This document shows, piece by piece, positions 25,629-33,645 of a DNA stretch of 64,000 nt; positions within the stretch are counted from its first letter, which is position 1; every line of letters begins with the position of its first letter. The stretch is from NCBI GenBank assembly GCA_018399075.1, contig CP073763.1, positions 310,001-374,000 of the forward strand, in the 5' to 3' direction. This stretch comes from Simkaniaceae bacterium (GTDB lineage: Bacteria > Chlamydiota > Chlamydiia > Chlamydiales > Simkaniaceae). Below the pieces are notes generated by a model. The model was not told the DNA's origin, did no database searches, and worked only from the letters and a program-made list of their open reading frames with translations. The position numbers and the translations under genes are program-made.

Positions 25629-26260
25629 GGCAATTTTACCGTTTTGTTTACTTTTATTGGGTTCGTCAGCTTATGGAGGCTATATGGTTGAATCTCTTTA
25701 TTCCAGCCAGGAACTTTTGGTGAATAAAGTCTCTAGAGAAATTGCAGATGAATTATCAAATCGTCATAAAATCTATTTTTCAGGTAGCGGGGGCGATATA
25801 AATGAAAAAATAAAAAAATTATCTTTAAGTTTTAATTGCTTTCGAGAATTAAAACTAGAAGAAGCTAGAGGGTTATTAATTAATTGCGCTGAGATGTACC
25901 TGAAAGAAATAAATTCTAATAATGAGTTAAAAGAATATTTGCATGCACGGCCTTTTACAGCAAAAGATATTGAACTCACAATTTATATTTTTAATGCAGA
26001 CGGGCGCAACCTTGATATTGATCATTTATGTGTCGCTGGAACAGTTTATGGGGAGGTCCAATATAAAAAATGGAAATCAGAATATTCAATGGAAAAAATC
26101 TTGGTAGAGAGCTTTGAGGAGGCGGTGCGGATTGTTCGTGAGGGTAAGTAAAGTTTTGAGTGGGAGGTTGATGGAAAGGGGGACGAGTGTTACTATTTGG
26201 GTGGAGGTGTGAACGTGGTTCAGGGAATGAGTAGGAATGAGTTGCGGGGGAAGATACTAG
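25375..26260 (+). repeat. tandem duplication unit 1 (Rhs tip end, immunity-like gene, TetR start)
   Basis: Starts at ATTTAGG (25375-25381) inside the Rhs tip and runs through the immunity-like gene at 25609 to a TetR-like start (26227-26260). Unit 2 (26261-27141) has the same content and order. The tip parts are roughly 80% identical in DNA, the immunity genes have diverged apart from their last 35 codon-bases, and the TetR starts are about 75% identical. Confidence 0.75.
25609..26151 (+). CDS. exported immunity-like protein A, paired with the Rhs tip
   Basis: 180 residues from ATG 25609 (another in-frame ATG at 25618), overlapping the Rhs gene's end by 20 bp. A signal peptide occupies residues 1-22 (hydrophobic L-P-F-C-L-L-L-L-G-S-S-A-Y-G). 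The mature part has S-L-Y-S-S-Q-E, I-x-D-E-L, G-S-G-G-D-I-N-E-K-I, E-A-R-G-L-L-I-N-C, I-N-x-N-N-E-L and a C-terminal E-S-F-E-E-A-V-R-I-V-R-E-G-K. The gene at 26504 is a paralogue with the same motifs. Position immediately after a toxin-like tip and a periplasmic address suggest it neutralises the tip outside the cytosol; this is inference. The last codons are G-rich, unlike the AT-rich body. Confidence 0.7.
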   Translation: MRNMIIRAILPFCLLLLGSSAYGGYMVESLYSSQELLVNKVSREIADELSNRHKIYFSGSGGDINEKIKKLSLSFNCFRELKLEEARGLLINCAEMYLKEINSNNELKEYLHARPFTAKDIELTIYIFNADGRNLDIDHLCVAGTVYGEVQYKKWKSEYSMEKILVESFEEAVRIVREGK

Positions 26261-26511
26261 ATTTAGGAATTGCTCCTGCCGCCTATATGCCTTCAAAACT
26301 ATGTAGAAATGCATTTCATTATTCAAGCATGAGAGATGTTGTTCCTCATTTGCAAAAAGCAATTGGGGTGATTGGGAATACAGCTCAAAATATTTCTATT
26401 CTCAAGCCGCATCCTGAGGCAGCTTTTTTTGACCATAGCTTTTCAAGCCCAACATTTGAACAGGAAATAAAGCGTAATATTCAAAATTACACAAGAGGTG
26501 CTTATGATTAA
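26227..26511 (+). pseudogene. chimeric remnant: TetR N-terminus joined to an orphan Rhs tip end
   Basis: A 94-codon frame from ATG 26227. Codons 1-11 (M-S-R-N-E-L-R-G-K-I-L) match the TetR gene at 27083 (V-S-R-N-E-L-R-K-K-I-L), and the remainder (I-A-P-A-A-Y-M-P onward) matches the last 83 residues of the Rhs tip, ending at the equivalent position. The break falls at the 7-mer ATTTAGG present in both parents. It lacks the tip's nucleophile region, so it cannot be a working hydrolase; it may serve as an orphan tip for recombination with the Rhs gene, or be debris. The paralogous immunity-like gene follows with an 8-bp overlap. Confidence 0.75.
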
Positions 26512-27028
26512 GAAAGGACTATTTTTTCTATTGGTAGGAGCTAGCATGTTATATGGGAATAAGATTGATTCACTTTATTCAGAACAAGAAAAAATAGCAT
26601 ATTCTACTTTAGATCAAATTGGTAAAAAATTCTTCTACAAATATGGTCTAGAACCTTCTGGAGTAGGAGGAAATATGTATGAAGATATTAAAACACTATA
26701 TTTAGGATTAACTTGCAATAAAGAGACTAGTTTAAGTGATGCAAGAAAGTTGATTTTAGTTTGTGCAAAAGAGTACATGTTTGAAATTAATAACAATAAA
26801 AAATTAACTCCCTACCTGCATAACTTCCCATTTAATGAGCAAAATATTCAACTGTCAATAACTTTTAAAAACCCTTTAGGAATTAATAATGAAATTGGAA
26901 AATTATCTTCAGTGGAAATTATAAAAGGCAAAGTTATTTTTAATGCAAATAAAACTGAATATACGCTGGAGACGGTGTTGGAGGAAAGTTTTGAGGAGGC
27001 GGTGCGGATTGTTCGTGAGGGTAAGTAA
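26504..27028 (+). CDS. exported immunity-like protein B, paired with the orphan tip
   Basis: 174 residues from ATG 26504 with an AGAGG site; a GTG at 26498 is also possible. Signal peptide at residues 1-18 (L-F-F-L-L-V-G-A-S-M-L-Y-G). It shares S-L-Y-S-E-Q-E, G-V-G-G-N-M-Y-E-D-I, D-A-R-K-L-I-L-V-C, I-N-N-N-K-x-L and the identical C-terminus E-S-F-E-E-A-V-R-I-V-R-E-G-K with the gene at 25609, but the middle has diverged widely. The final 47 bases of coding and downstream sequence (26990-27036) are identical to 26113-26159. Probably an immunity protein specific for another tip variant. Confidence 0.7.
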   Translation: MIKKGLFFLLVGASMLYGNKIDSLYSEQEKIAYSTLDQIGKKFFYKYGLEPSGVGGNMYEDIKTLYLGLTCNKETSLSDARKLILVCAKEYMFEINNNKKLTPYLHNFPFNEQNIQLSITFKNPLGINNEIGKLSSVEIIKGKVIFNANKTEYTLETVLEESFEEAVRIVREGK

Positions 27029-27043
27029 AGTTTTGATTCTGGA

Positions 27044-27072
27044 TTGACAAAATGGATTTGAAGGTATAGGAT
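27044..27072 (+). promoter_or_regulatory. candidate sigma-66/70 promoter for the TetR-led operon
   Basis: TTGACA at 27044-27049, 17-base spacer, TAGGAT at 27067-27072 (4 of 6 matches to TATAAT). The ATG at 27083 would then lie only a few bases after the start point, giving a near-leaderless mRNA; the GTG at 27101 is an alternative start. A TetR-family repressor transcribed from this site would probably control its own operon. Confidence 0.5.
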
Positions 27073-27082
27073 TATTGCAAAC

Positions 27083-27667
27083 ATGAACAAGGTTCATCTA
27101 GTGAGCAGAAACGAGTTAAGAAAAAAGATATTAAATTTAGGCTGGGGAGTATTGGAGACTGGGACGGGTCTTAGGATTCGGGACTTAGCAAAAGGGTGTG
27201 GTTGTTCGATTGGGACAGTTTATAATCTTTTTGAAGGGATGGATGAGATTGTTCTTAGGTTAAATGCGAAAAGCTTGGATATTTTGTATGGAGGAATACT
27301 AAAGGCCCTCGAGGGAGAGAATGATTTGAAGAGTGGTGTGAGAGCAATGGGAGCCTCTTATACGCAGTTTGCAAAGGATCATCCCCATCGATGGAAGATG
27401 CTTTTTGAAAATGAGTCGGTCGAGAGAGCTCCACAGTGGTATTTAGATGTAGTAAATGCAAAGCTACGTGAAATTGAGAGTGAATTAGTGCGCCGGTTTT
27501 ATTTGAAGATGGAAGAGGCGATGAAATTGGTTGGCTTTTTCTGGGCAGCGATTCATGGAATTACTTCGATTATGTTAAATAAAAAGATGCGGGTTGTGGA
27601 AGGAATTATTAAGGAAGAAGATTTAGACGCTTATGTCGATCATTGTTTAATGGGAATGATCCCGTAG
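27083..27667 (+). CDS. TetR-family transcriptional regulator
   Basis: 194 residues. The helix-turn-helix is at about residues 30-53 (L-R-I-R-D-L-A-K-G-C-G-C-S-I-G-T-V-Y-N-L-F), with the C-terminal region containing the W-K-M-L-F-E and F-W-A-A-I-H-G pattern of TetR proteins with a WHG-type ligand domain. First gene of the long unit that runs to about 37.2 kb; 14 bp before the Rieske oxygenase gene. It likely represses the operon and responds to a hydrophobic substrate or product. Its first 20 codons are duplicated upstream at 26227. Confidence 0.85.
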   Translation: MNKVHLVSRNELRKKILNLGWGVLETGTGLRIRDLAKGCGCSIGTVYNLFEGMDEIVLRLNAKSLDILYGGILKALEGENDLKSGVRAMGASYTQFAKDHPHRWKMLFENESVERAPQWYLDVVNAKLREIESELVRRFYLKMEEAMKLVGFFWAAIHGITSIMLNKKMRVVEGIIKEEDLDAYVDHCLMGMIP

Positions 27668-27681
27668 TTTTTTGAGGAAAT

Positions 27682-28656
27682 ATGAACGCTGTTCAATTTA
27701 GTTATCCAATTGGGTTTACAAAAAATCTGAAAGACAAGCCGATTAGAGTTCTTTTGCAAGGAAAGCCTTTAGTCATGTTCAGAGGAAAAGAGGGAAAGAT
27801 CATTGTTTTAGAGGATCGATGTCCTCATCGAGGCGTTCCTTTATCTAAGGGAAAGGTTGATAGCGACGGGATTGTTTGCCCCTATCATGGATGGACGTTT
27901 AGTGAAGGGGGTCGCTGCGTCAAGATTCCTGGGGTCTCTGATTGTAAGATGCGAGGGATTCATAGTGCAAAAAGTCTTAAGGTTCAGGAGAAGTATGGAT
28001 TGATTTGGGTTGGAGAGGGAAAGATTCCTGAAATCAAGGAATGGGATACGCATGACTGTTTTTACATGGTGAATGAAGCAGAGAGCTCTGTTTTGCATGT
28101 GATGGAAAATGCTCTTGACCCTCTCCACACTCTTTTTATTCATAATGGATGGATTCGAAAGAGGGGAAAGGAGAAGGAAGTAAAAGTTATTGTGACTATT
28201 GAAAAAGAGGGTGTTCATGCTGAAACGGTTGATGAGGAAAAGCAACAAGGGGTCATTCATAAGCTGTTAACAATGGGAAGAACTGTTGTTCGGAATTTTG
28301 GGCGTGTTATAGGGCCAAATTGTTTTCAGTTAGAGTTTCAAACTTCAAAAGGGGATAGCTTGTTTATGACTGCATTTATCCACCCTATCAAGGAGGGTCT
28401 TGTACGTGTTTATACAGCAAACCTTTACCAGACAACATTACCAAAATGGATTTTTAAGCGATTAGCAAAAACCCTTTTTGAGATTGCTGTGAAGCAGGAT
28501 GCTGAAATGTTAAAAATTCAAAGTGAAAATTTAAAGCATTGGAAAAAAGAAAAAATGGTTTCAACAAAAGGGGATTATATGGGTCCTTGGATTGAAAAAC
28601 TTCTTCAAGGAGAAGAGTTGATTCCAAAAAGATATGAGGTTGTACTGAATGTCTAA
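27682..28656 (+). CDS. Rieske non-heme iron oxygenase
   Basis: 324 residues. The N-terminal Rieske domain has C-P-H-R (Cys47, His49) and C-P-Y-H-G-W (Cys66, His69), binding a 2Fe-2S cluster. The catalytic domain has N-A-L-D-P-L-H-T-L-F-I-H (Asp146, His149, His154), the mononuclear iron site and the bridging Asp. The ring-hydroxylase/desaturase group that includes pheophorbide and cholesterol-type Rieske enzymes is the closest style; the substrate is unknown. It needs a reductase that is not encoded here. Operon position two, with an 8-bp overlap into the KAS III gene; the SDRs, ligase and KAS suggest a lipid-derived substrate. Confidence 0.85.
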   Translation: MNAVQFSYPIGFTKNLKDKPIRVLLQGKPLVMFRGKEGKIIVLEDRCPHRGVPLSKGKVDSDGIVCPYHGWTFSEGGRCVKIPGVSDCKMRGIHSAKSLKVQEKYGLIWVGEGKIPEIKEWDTHDCFYMVNEAESSVLHVMENALDPLHTLFIHNGWIRKRGKEKEVKVIVTIEKEGVHAETVDEEKQQGVIHKLLTMGRTVVRNFGRVIGPNCFQLEFQTSKGDSLFMTAFIHPIKEGLVRVYTANLYQTTLPKWIFKRLAKTLFEIAVKQDAEMLKIQSENLKHWKKEKMVSTKGDYMGPWIEKLLQGEELIPKRYEVVLNV

Positions 28657-29626
28657 AAGAAATGTGAAAATATTAGGAACAGGATGCTATTTGCCAAGGC
28701 GGCGGGTGACAGATGAAGAACTTGAAAAAAAGTTAGGATTAAAAATTGGTGAGGTCATGGATGGGTGTGGAGTTAAGGTCCGCTATTTTGTCGATGATGA
28801 AACAGTTTCTGAAATGGGAGTGATAGCAGGGAAAAAAGCGATAGAAAATGCAGGGCTTGATATTCATGCAATTGATGGTGTAATCGGTGCAAGTAGTGCT
28901 CCTGAGCAAGCTATTCCTTCTACTGCGGCACTTCTTCATAAGAAACTTGGTCTTTCTCAAGCTGCAGCTTTTGATGTGAATTCAACTTGCTTGAGTTTTT
29001 TAACGGCGCTTGATTTTGCATCGTTTTTAATTGACCAAGGAAGGCATGAACACATTTTGATTGTTTCTTCAGAAATTGCTTCGATGGGATTAAACAAAAA
29101 TGACCTTAAAACAGCGACTTTATTTGGAGATGGTGCAGCAGCCATTGTTGTTGGAAAGTCAATGAATGAGAAGTCATCGGTTTATTCATCGAAGTTTGAA
29201 ACTTGGAGTGAAAATCAAGAGGCCTGTTTTCTTGAGGGGGGTGGAAGTAAGTTTTATGATGAGCCGTTAGGGGAGAAAAAGTACTTTCGGATGGATGGAC
29301 CAAAACTTTATAAAAGTATTGCTCCACGGGTAAAAGGATTTTTCCACGAGATTCTAAAAGAAGGAAACTTAACGAAGGATGAGCTTGATCTCTTAATTCC
29401 TCATCAAGCAAGTCCTTTTGCTCTTCGTCTTATGGGAAAGAAGATGGGGCTGTCCATGGAGAAATTTTTCAATATTGTTGAGGATTATGGCAACATGATT
29501 GCTGCATCTATTCCTCTTGCCCTTCATTTATCTATTGAAAGGGGACGGCTAAAGCGGGGAGACAAAGCATTAATGATGGGAACATCTGCTGGACTCTCTA
29601 TTGGAGGAATTCTCATTGAGTATTAG
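28649..29626 (+). CDS. 3-oxoacyl-ACP synthase III-like (KAS III) condensing enzyme
   Basis: 325 residues. The triad is complete: Cys114 in N-S-T-C-L-S-F, His252 in I-P-H-Q-A-S, and Asn282 in E-D-Y-G-N-M-I-A-A-S. G-A-S-S-A-P-E-Q-A-I-P-S-T-A and G-D-G-A-A-A-I-V-V are family features. It would condense an acyl-CoA or acyl-ACP with malonyl-ACP or another acyl thioester. Its presence between a Rieske oxygenase and an ATP-grasp enzyme, rather than in a fab cluster, points to a specialised pathway, not primary fatty-acid initiation. Confidence 0.88.
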   Translation: MSKRNVKILGTGCYLPRRRVTDEELEKKLGLKIGEVMDGCGVKVRYFVDDETVSEMGVIAGKKAIENAGLDIHAIDGVIGASSAPEQAIPSTAALLHKKLGLSQAAAFDVNSTCLSFLTALDFASFLIDQGRHEHILIVSSEIASMGLNKNDLKTATLFGDGAAAIVVGKSMNEKSSVYSSKFETWSENQEACFLEGGGSKFYDEPLGEKKYFRMDGPKLYKSIAPRVKGFFHEILKEGNLTKDELDLLIPHQASPFALRLMGKKMGLSMEKFFNIVEDYGNMIAASIPLALHLSIERGRLKRGDKALMMGTSAGLSIGGILIEY

Positions 29627-30725
29627 GACAATTTTATTAACAGGAGCACGTGCTCCTGTTACACTAGATTTGGCTCGCTCATTTTATCGATTGGGATGTC
29701 GGGTTATTTGTGTTGATAGTCTTCGAAGGACGATTTGCAGCTATTCGAAGTGTGTTGATCGTTATTATTTGGTCTGTTCTCCAGCACAAAATCTGGAAGG
29801 CTTTTTGGATGATCTTGAGAAAGTAATTTCTGATGAAAAGGTCGAGCTATTAATTCCTACATGTGAGGAAGCTCTATATGTAGCTAAGATCAAGGATCGT
29901 CTTTCATGTGAGGTTTTTTCCTCCTCTTTTGAAATTGTTGAGTCTCTTCACAACAAATGGACCTTTTACCAGATGACGGAGAAATGGAGTCCTAAGACTC
30001 AATTGCTGAAGGATAAAAAGCTGAAACCTCCTTATGTTGTCAAGCAGGTTTACTCTCGTTTTGCAGCTTATGCTGAAGTTATTAGGGAAGAGAGAGCGAT
30101 TGAAGATGATCAAAAAAACCCAAAAATTGCTCAAGCTTTTGTAGAGGGAGAGAGTTATTGCAGCTATGCAGTAGCCCTTAATGGAAAGGTTAGAGCTCAT
30201 AGCATTTATAAGGTTCTCCATTCGATTGGAATGGGGGCATCGATGTCATCATTAAGCGTTGATGATCTAGAAATTACTCGTTTTGTCACCGAGTTTGTTG
30301 AAAAGATAAATTATACAGGTCAAATCTCATTTGATTTTATTAGATCAAAGGAGAGGCTCTATGTGATTGAATGTAACCCGAGAGCCACAAGTGGGATTCA
30401 TTTATTTGAATGTTCTCCTGGATTGGCAAAGGCGTTTTTGGAAAAGAGTTATTTAATGGGAACTATTGGGAAAATTTATCATGAACCGATAACAATGTTA
30501 TTGTATGGATTCAAGCAGAAAGAAATTTTCAAGAAACGATTTTTGAAAAACATATTAATGGGTAAGAATGTTTTGTTTCAGGCATTTGATTTTGGTCCCC
30601 TATTTTTCCTCCCTCTTGTCCTCTTTGAAATCTTTAAATTAACGTTAACTAGAGGAAAAAAGCTTAACGAAGTTCTGAGTGAGGATCTTGAATATAATGG
30701 AGAGGACTCATGCGTGTTGTTGTAA
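29616..30725 (+). CDS. ATP-grasp ligase
   Basis: 369 residues from a TTG at 29616, overlapping the KAS III gene's end by 11 bp. N-terminal Rossmann-like segment (R-T-I-L-L-T-G-A-R-A-P-V) precedes an ATP-grasp fold: L-I-P-T-C-E-E-A-L-Y, the lysine strand P-Y-V-V-K-Q-V-Y-S-R, Q-A-F-V-E-G-E-S-Y-C, then the metal site F-D-F-I-R and E-C-N-P-R-A-T-S-G near residue 255. Resembles carbamoyl-phosphate-synthase-type or amino-acid ligases. It would form an amide, thioester or ester bond using ATP. The C-terminal ~80 residues are hydrophobic (P-L-F-F-L-P-L-V-L-F) and could associate with membrane. Substrate unknown. Confidence 0.8.
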   Translation: MSIRTILLTGARAPVTLDLARSFYRLGCRVICVDSLRRTICSYSKCVDRYYLVCSPAQNLEGFLDDLEKVISDEKVELLIPTCEEALYVAKIKDRLSCEVFSSSFEIVESLHNKWTFYQMTEKWSPKTQLLKDKKLKPPYVVKQVYSRFAAYAEVIREERAIEDDQKNPKIAQAFVEGESYCSYAVALNGKVRAHSIYKVLHSIGMGASMSSLSVDDLEITRFVTEFVEKINYTGQISFDFIRSKERLYVIECNPRATSGIHLFECSPGLAKAFLEKSYLMGTIGKIYHEPITMLLYGFKQKEIFKKRFLKNILMGKNVLFQAFDFGPLFFLPLVLFEIFKLTLTRGKKLNEVLSEDLEYNGEDSCVLL

Positions 30726-31681
30726 CAGGAATTAGATCATCTCTTGCTAAGAAAGCGGCTTTATTATTGAGAGATAAAGGCTATGAAGTAATGGGATTTG
30801 CTCGAACAATGGGAGAGCCATTAAAAGGAATAGAGGTGAGGACTGGAGATATAAGATGTCGTCAGTCAGTTTATGAGCTTTTAAAGGGAGCGGATGGGGT
30901 GATCCATTGTGCGGCTCTCTCTTCCCCATGGGGTAAATATCAGGATTTTTATGAGACAAATGTTCGAGGTACAGAGCATCTTTTAGATGCTGCATTAGAC
31001 TGTGGGGTAAAACGGTTTGTTCACGTTTCAACTCCATCTCTCTATTATGAATTTAAAGATCGTTGGAATATCACAGAAAAGTGTTCGCTTTCCAATTGTT
31101 TTGCGAATCACTATGTTCAAACAAAATTTTTAGCAGAAAAAGCGGTTGATTGGTCTGAGAGTAGGGGGTTGAGCTGTGTTACTATTCGCCCCAGAGGGGT
31201 TTTTGGTCCTGGGGATCAAGTTCTTTTGCCCCGTTTGATTAAGGCTTTAGATCGAGGAGGTATACCTCGTTTTACTGATAGAGGGGTTTGGGTTGATATT
31301 ACCTATGTTGACAATGCAGCAGAAAGTTTAGTTTTAGCCTTAGAAAATGGGCGCTCGGGAGGAAAATATAATATTACGAATGGAGAGCCATGCGAGCTTT
31401 TTGTCATGTTTTCTGAGCTTGCAGATAAAATAGGAAGAGAAATGAAGATCAGAAAGATTCCCTATGAGCTTGCAAAAAGTTTAGCTAAGGGTGCTGACTG
31501 GGTTTCGAAATTAACGAGAAAAGAACCTCTTTTTACTCCTTATACTATCGGGGTTTTAGCGCACTCACAAATATTCGATATTCACTTAGCAAAAAAGGAG
31601 CTAGGATATCTTCCAAGGGTCTCTGTTAAAGAAGGGATAAATCGTTATGCGGAGTGGTGGTGTGAAAGTCAAAACGTATAA
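30710..31681 (+). CDS. NAD(P)-dependent epimerase/dehydratase (3-beta-HSD-like SDR)
   Basis: 323 residues, extended SDR. V-V-V-T-G-I-R-S-S-L-A at the N-terminus is a variant nucleotide loop, D-G-V-I-H-C-A-A and Y-V-Q-T-K-F (catalytic Tyr-x-x-x-Lys) follow, and R-P-R-G-V-F-G-P-G-D is the classic post-active-site motif. T-Y-V-D-N-A-A-E-S and Y-N-I-T-N-G-E-P are typical of the 3-beta-hydroxysteroid dehydrogenase-like group, which includes the OleD reductase of hydrocarbon synthesis. Probable role: reduce or oxidise a beta-keto intermediate made by the KAS III enzyme. Overlaps its neighbours by 16-20 bp. Confidence 0.82.
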   Translation: MRVVVTGIRSSLAKKAALLLRDKGYEVMGFARTMGEPLKGIEVRTGDIRCRQSVYELLKGADGVIHCAALSSPWGKYQDFYETNVRGTEHLLDAALDCGVKRFVHVSTPSLYYEFKDRWNITEKCSLSNCFANHYVQTKFLAEKAVDWSESRGLSCVTIRPRGVFGPGDQVLLPRLIKALDRGGIPRFTDRGVWVDITYVDNAAESLVLALENGRSGGKYNITNGEPCELFVMFSELADKIGREMKIRKIPYELAKSLAKGADWVSKLTRKEPLFTPYTIGVLAHSQIFDIHLAKKELGYLPRVSVKEGINRYAEWWCESQNV

Positions 31682-32453
31682 TATCGGCTACTGTCAGCAA
31701 TTTGCTAAGATAGCCTGCAAGGCCAAGCCATTCAAAAAAATTAAATTTTGGGCTCGAACCCTTCTTCTTGATATTCCAGAGGTCGGAGCTGTTTTAATAG
31801 ATACGGGATATAGCCAGCATTTTTTCAAGGCAACGAAAAAATTCCCCTACCGTATTTATCGAATGATCACTCCTGTAAAGCTCGATAATCAAATGGAAAA
31901 GACCCTTAAGAAAGAGAAGGTGGATTATGTATTATTAACACATTTTCACCCGGATCATATTGGAGGGTTAAAGAACTTTCCCGAGTCGAAATGGATTTTT
32001 CTGAGTGATGGATTAAAGAATGTAAGAGGATTAAAAGGATTTAAAGCCTTAAGAAAAGGGTTTATCCCTGACTTGCTTCCTGAACAGGTTCCTGTAGGAT
32101 CTATAGGACTTGAGTCATCACAGTTTGATGAGTTTCCCTTTTCTAAAGAGTTTCCTGCAGTTGATCTTTTTGGAAATCAAACCCTTTTTGCTTTTGAACT
32201 CCCTGGACATGCATTAGGACAAATAGGAGTTGCTTTTCAAAAAGGAATGAAATGGATCTTATATGTGGCTGATGGAGGATGGTGCTTAGAAGGGATTAGA
32301 GATGGAAGTCCTCCAAATTTTTTAGGACTTTTGGTTCAGCACGATCGAAAACAGTATTTGGAAACATTCTGGAAACTCCACCATCTTCTTAAGAATGATA
32401 AAAGTATTGAAATTATCACGACCCACGGGAATGAGGAGCTTTCTTATGAATAA
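31662..32453 (+). CDS. metallo-beta-lactamase-fold hydrolase
   Basis: 263 residues from GTG 31662 (GGAG site seven bases upstream); ATG 31647 is an alternative. Zinc-binding T-H-F-H-P-D-H-I-G near residue 93 and G-H-A-L-G-Q-I-G-V near 180, then V-A-D-G-G and a late T-T-H-G-N, form the MBL di-metal site. Similar in style to N-acyl-homoserine lactonase and other lactone/thioester hydrolases. It might release a product from a carrier or open a lactone in the pathway; unproven. Overlaps the epimerase gene by 20 bp and the next gene by 8 bp. Confidence 0.8.
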   Translation: MKVKTYNIGYCQQFAKIACKAKPFKKIKFWARTLLLDIPEVGAVLIDTGYSQHFFKATKKFPYRIYRMITPVKLDNQMEKTLKKEKVDYVLLTHFHPDHIGGLKNFPESKWIFLSDGLKNVRGLKGFKALRKGFIPDLLPEQVPVGSIGLESSQFDEFPFSKEFPAVDLFGNQTLFAFELPGHALGQIGVAFQKGMKWILYVADGGWCLEGIRDGSPPNFLGLLVQHDRKQYLETFWKLHHLLKNDKSIEIITTHGNEELSYE

Positions 32454-33645
32454 ACTCCAAATTCTTCGTTCCTATTTTCAAACAAAAAAACGAATGCATT
32501 GGAGCCGAGAAAGAATTGATCGGTGGCAAAAAAGAGGGATAAAAAGGATCATTGCTCATGCAAAAAAATGTTCTCCATTCTATCAAGCTCTGTATAGAGA
32601 TGAAAATGAACTTCAAAAACTTCCTCTGATTTCTAAGAAGGAGATGATGAATTCTTTTCAGGATTTTAATGTGGCTGGCATATCAAAAGATGAAGCGATT
32701 CAAGCTGCGATGGGTGGGGAGAAGGATGGGAGTTATGATTCTACAGTTCGAGGTATTACTGTAGGACTTTCTTCGGGAACTTCTGGGAAAAGAGGAATTT
32801 TTTTGGTTTCAAAAAAAGAAGCTGAAATTTGGTGTGGAAATATTTTAGCGAAAACTTTAACGCAGTCGATTTTTAAGAAGGGAAAAGTCGCTCTCTTTTT
32901 AAGAGCGAATAGCAACCTTTATGAAACAGCATCATCGTTTAGATATTTTAATCTAGATGGAGATTATGAAAAGGTTATAGCATTTAATCCAGAGATTCTT
33001 GTTGCGCCTCCATCTATCTTACGAAAGCTCCCAAGGATTCACCCAAAAAAAATCATTTCTGTTGCTGAAGTCCTTGAGCCTTTAGATAGAAAATTTTTAG
33101 AGAAAAAATTTAATCAAAGGATCGATCAAATCTATCAATGTACGGAGGGATTTCTTGGATTTACATGTGAAAAAGGGGCCCTTCACCTAAATGAAGATGT
33201 TCTCTGCATTGAAAAAGAGTATGTTGACAAAGCAACGGGTCGATTTCTTCCCATCATAACCGATATGTTTAGAACGACTCAGCCTATGATTCGTTATAAA
33301 TTAGATGATGTCTTAATTGAGGGGGAATGTAACTGTAATTCTTCTTTCATGGCAATTAAGTGTATCGAGGGACGGTTCAGCGATGTTTTATATTTTAAGA
33401 AAAAAAATGGGGAGAGCGCCTTAGTTTTCCCAAGAGAGATTGGCGAATGTTTTTCCTCCGAGTATCTAGTGAAACAAGTAAAGTCAGATCTTGTGCATCT
33501 TTATGGAGGCTGTAAAAAGGAGCTGGTGAAATGCCTGGCTAAGAAGGATATCATCCTCCCGCGGATCATTACCTTTCCTAAGATCCCTGAAAGACGAGAT
33601 GATGAAAAATTGAGAAGAGTTCAGAGAGACTATACCATTGATTAA
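32446..33645 (+). CDS. PaaK/F390-synthetase-like adenylate-forming enzyme
   Basis: 399 residues from ATG 32446. The N-terminal helices (R-I-I-A-H-A-K-K-C-S-P-F-Y) and L-P-L-I-S-K-K-E-M are typical of the PaaK/CapK group. The phosphate loop is G-L-S-S-G-T-S-G-K-R-G near residue 105, followed by Y-Q-C-T-E-G-F-L-G and a later T-D-M-F-R-T-T-Q-P-M-I-R-Y. Such enzymes activate a carboxylate as acyl-AMP for transfer to CoA or another acceptor. Shorter C-terminal region than ordinary acyl-CoA ligases. In this operon it could activate an acid for the KAS III or the acyltransferase. Confidence 0.78.
   Translation: MNKLQILRSYFQTKKRMHWSRERIDRWQKRGIKRIIAHAKKCSPFYQALYRDENELQKLPLISKKEMMNSFQDFNVAGISKDEAIQAAMGGEKDGSYDSTVRGITVGLSSGTSGKRGIFLVSKKEAEIWCGNILAKTLTQSIFKKGKVALFLRANSNLYETASSFRYFNLDGDYEKVIAFNPEILVAPPSILRKLPRIHPKKIISVAEVLEPLDRKFLEKKFNQRIDQIYQCTEGFLGFTCEKGALHLNEDVLCIEKEYVDKATGRFLPIITDMFRTTQPMIRYKLDDVLIEGECNCNSSFMAIKCIEGRFSDVLYFKKKNGESALVFPREIGECFSSEYLVKQVKSDLVHLYGGCKKELVKCLAKKDIILPRIITFPKIPERRDDEKLRRVQRDYTID

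Larger units (their letters stand above)
26261..27141 (+). repeat. tandem duplication unit 2
   Basis: Second copy of the 25375-26260 unit. It begins at ATTTAGG (26261-26267) with the orphan tip, carries the immunity-like gene at 26504 and ends at ATTTAGG (27135-27141) inside the intact TetR gene. The three ATTTAGG sites mark the expected junctions of a simple tandem duplication by short homology. Confidence 0.75.

Noticed and set aside
28649-29626. Housekeeping fabH
   Set aside because: The triad is complete, but the gene is embedded in a TetR-led operon with oxygenase, ligase and SDR rather than near plsX or fabD, so a specialised role is more likely.
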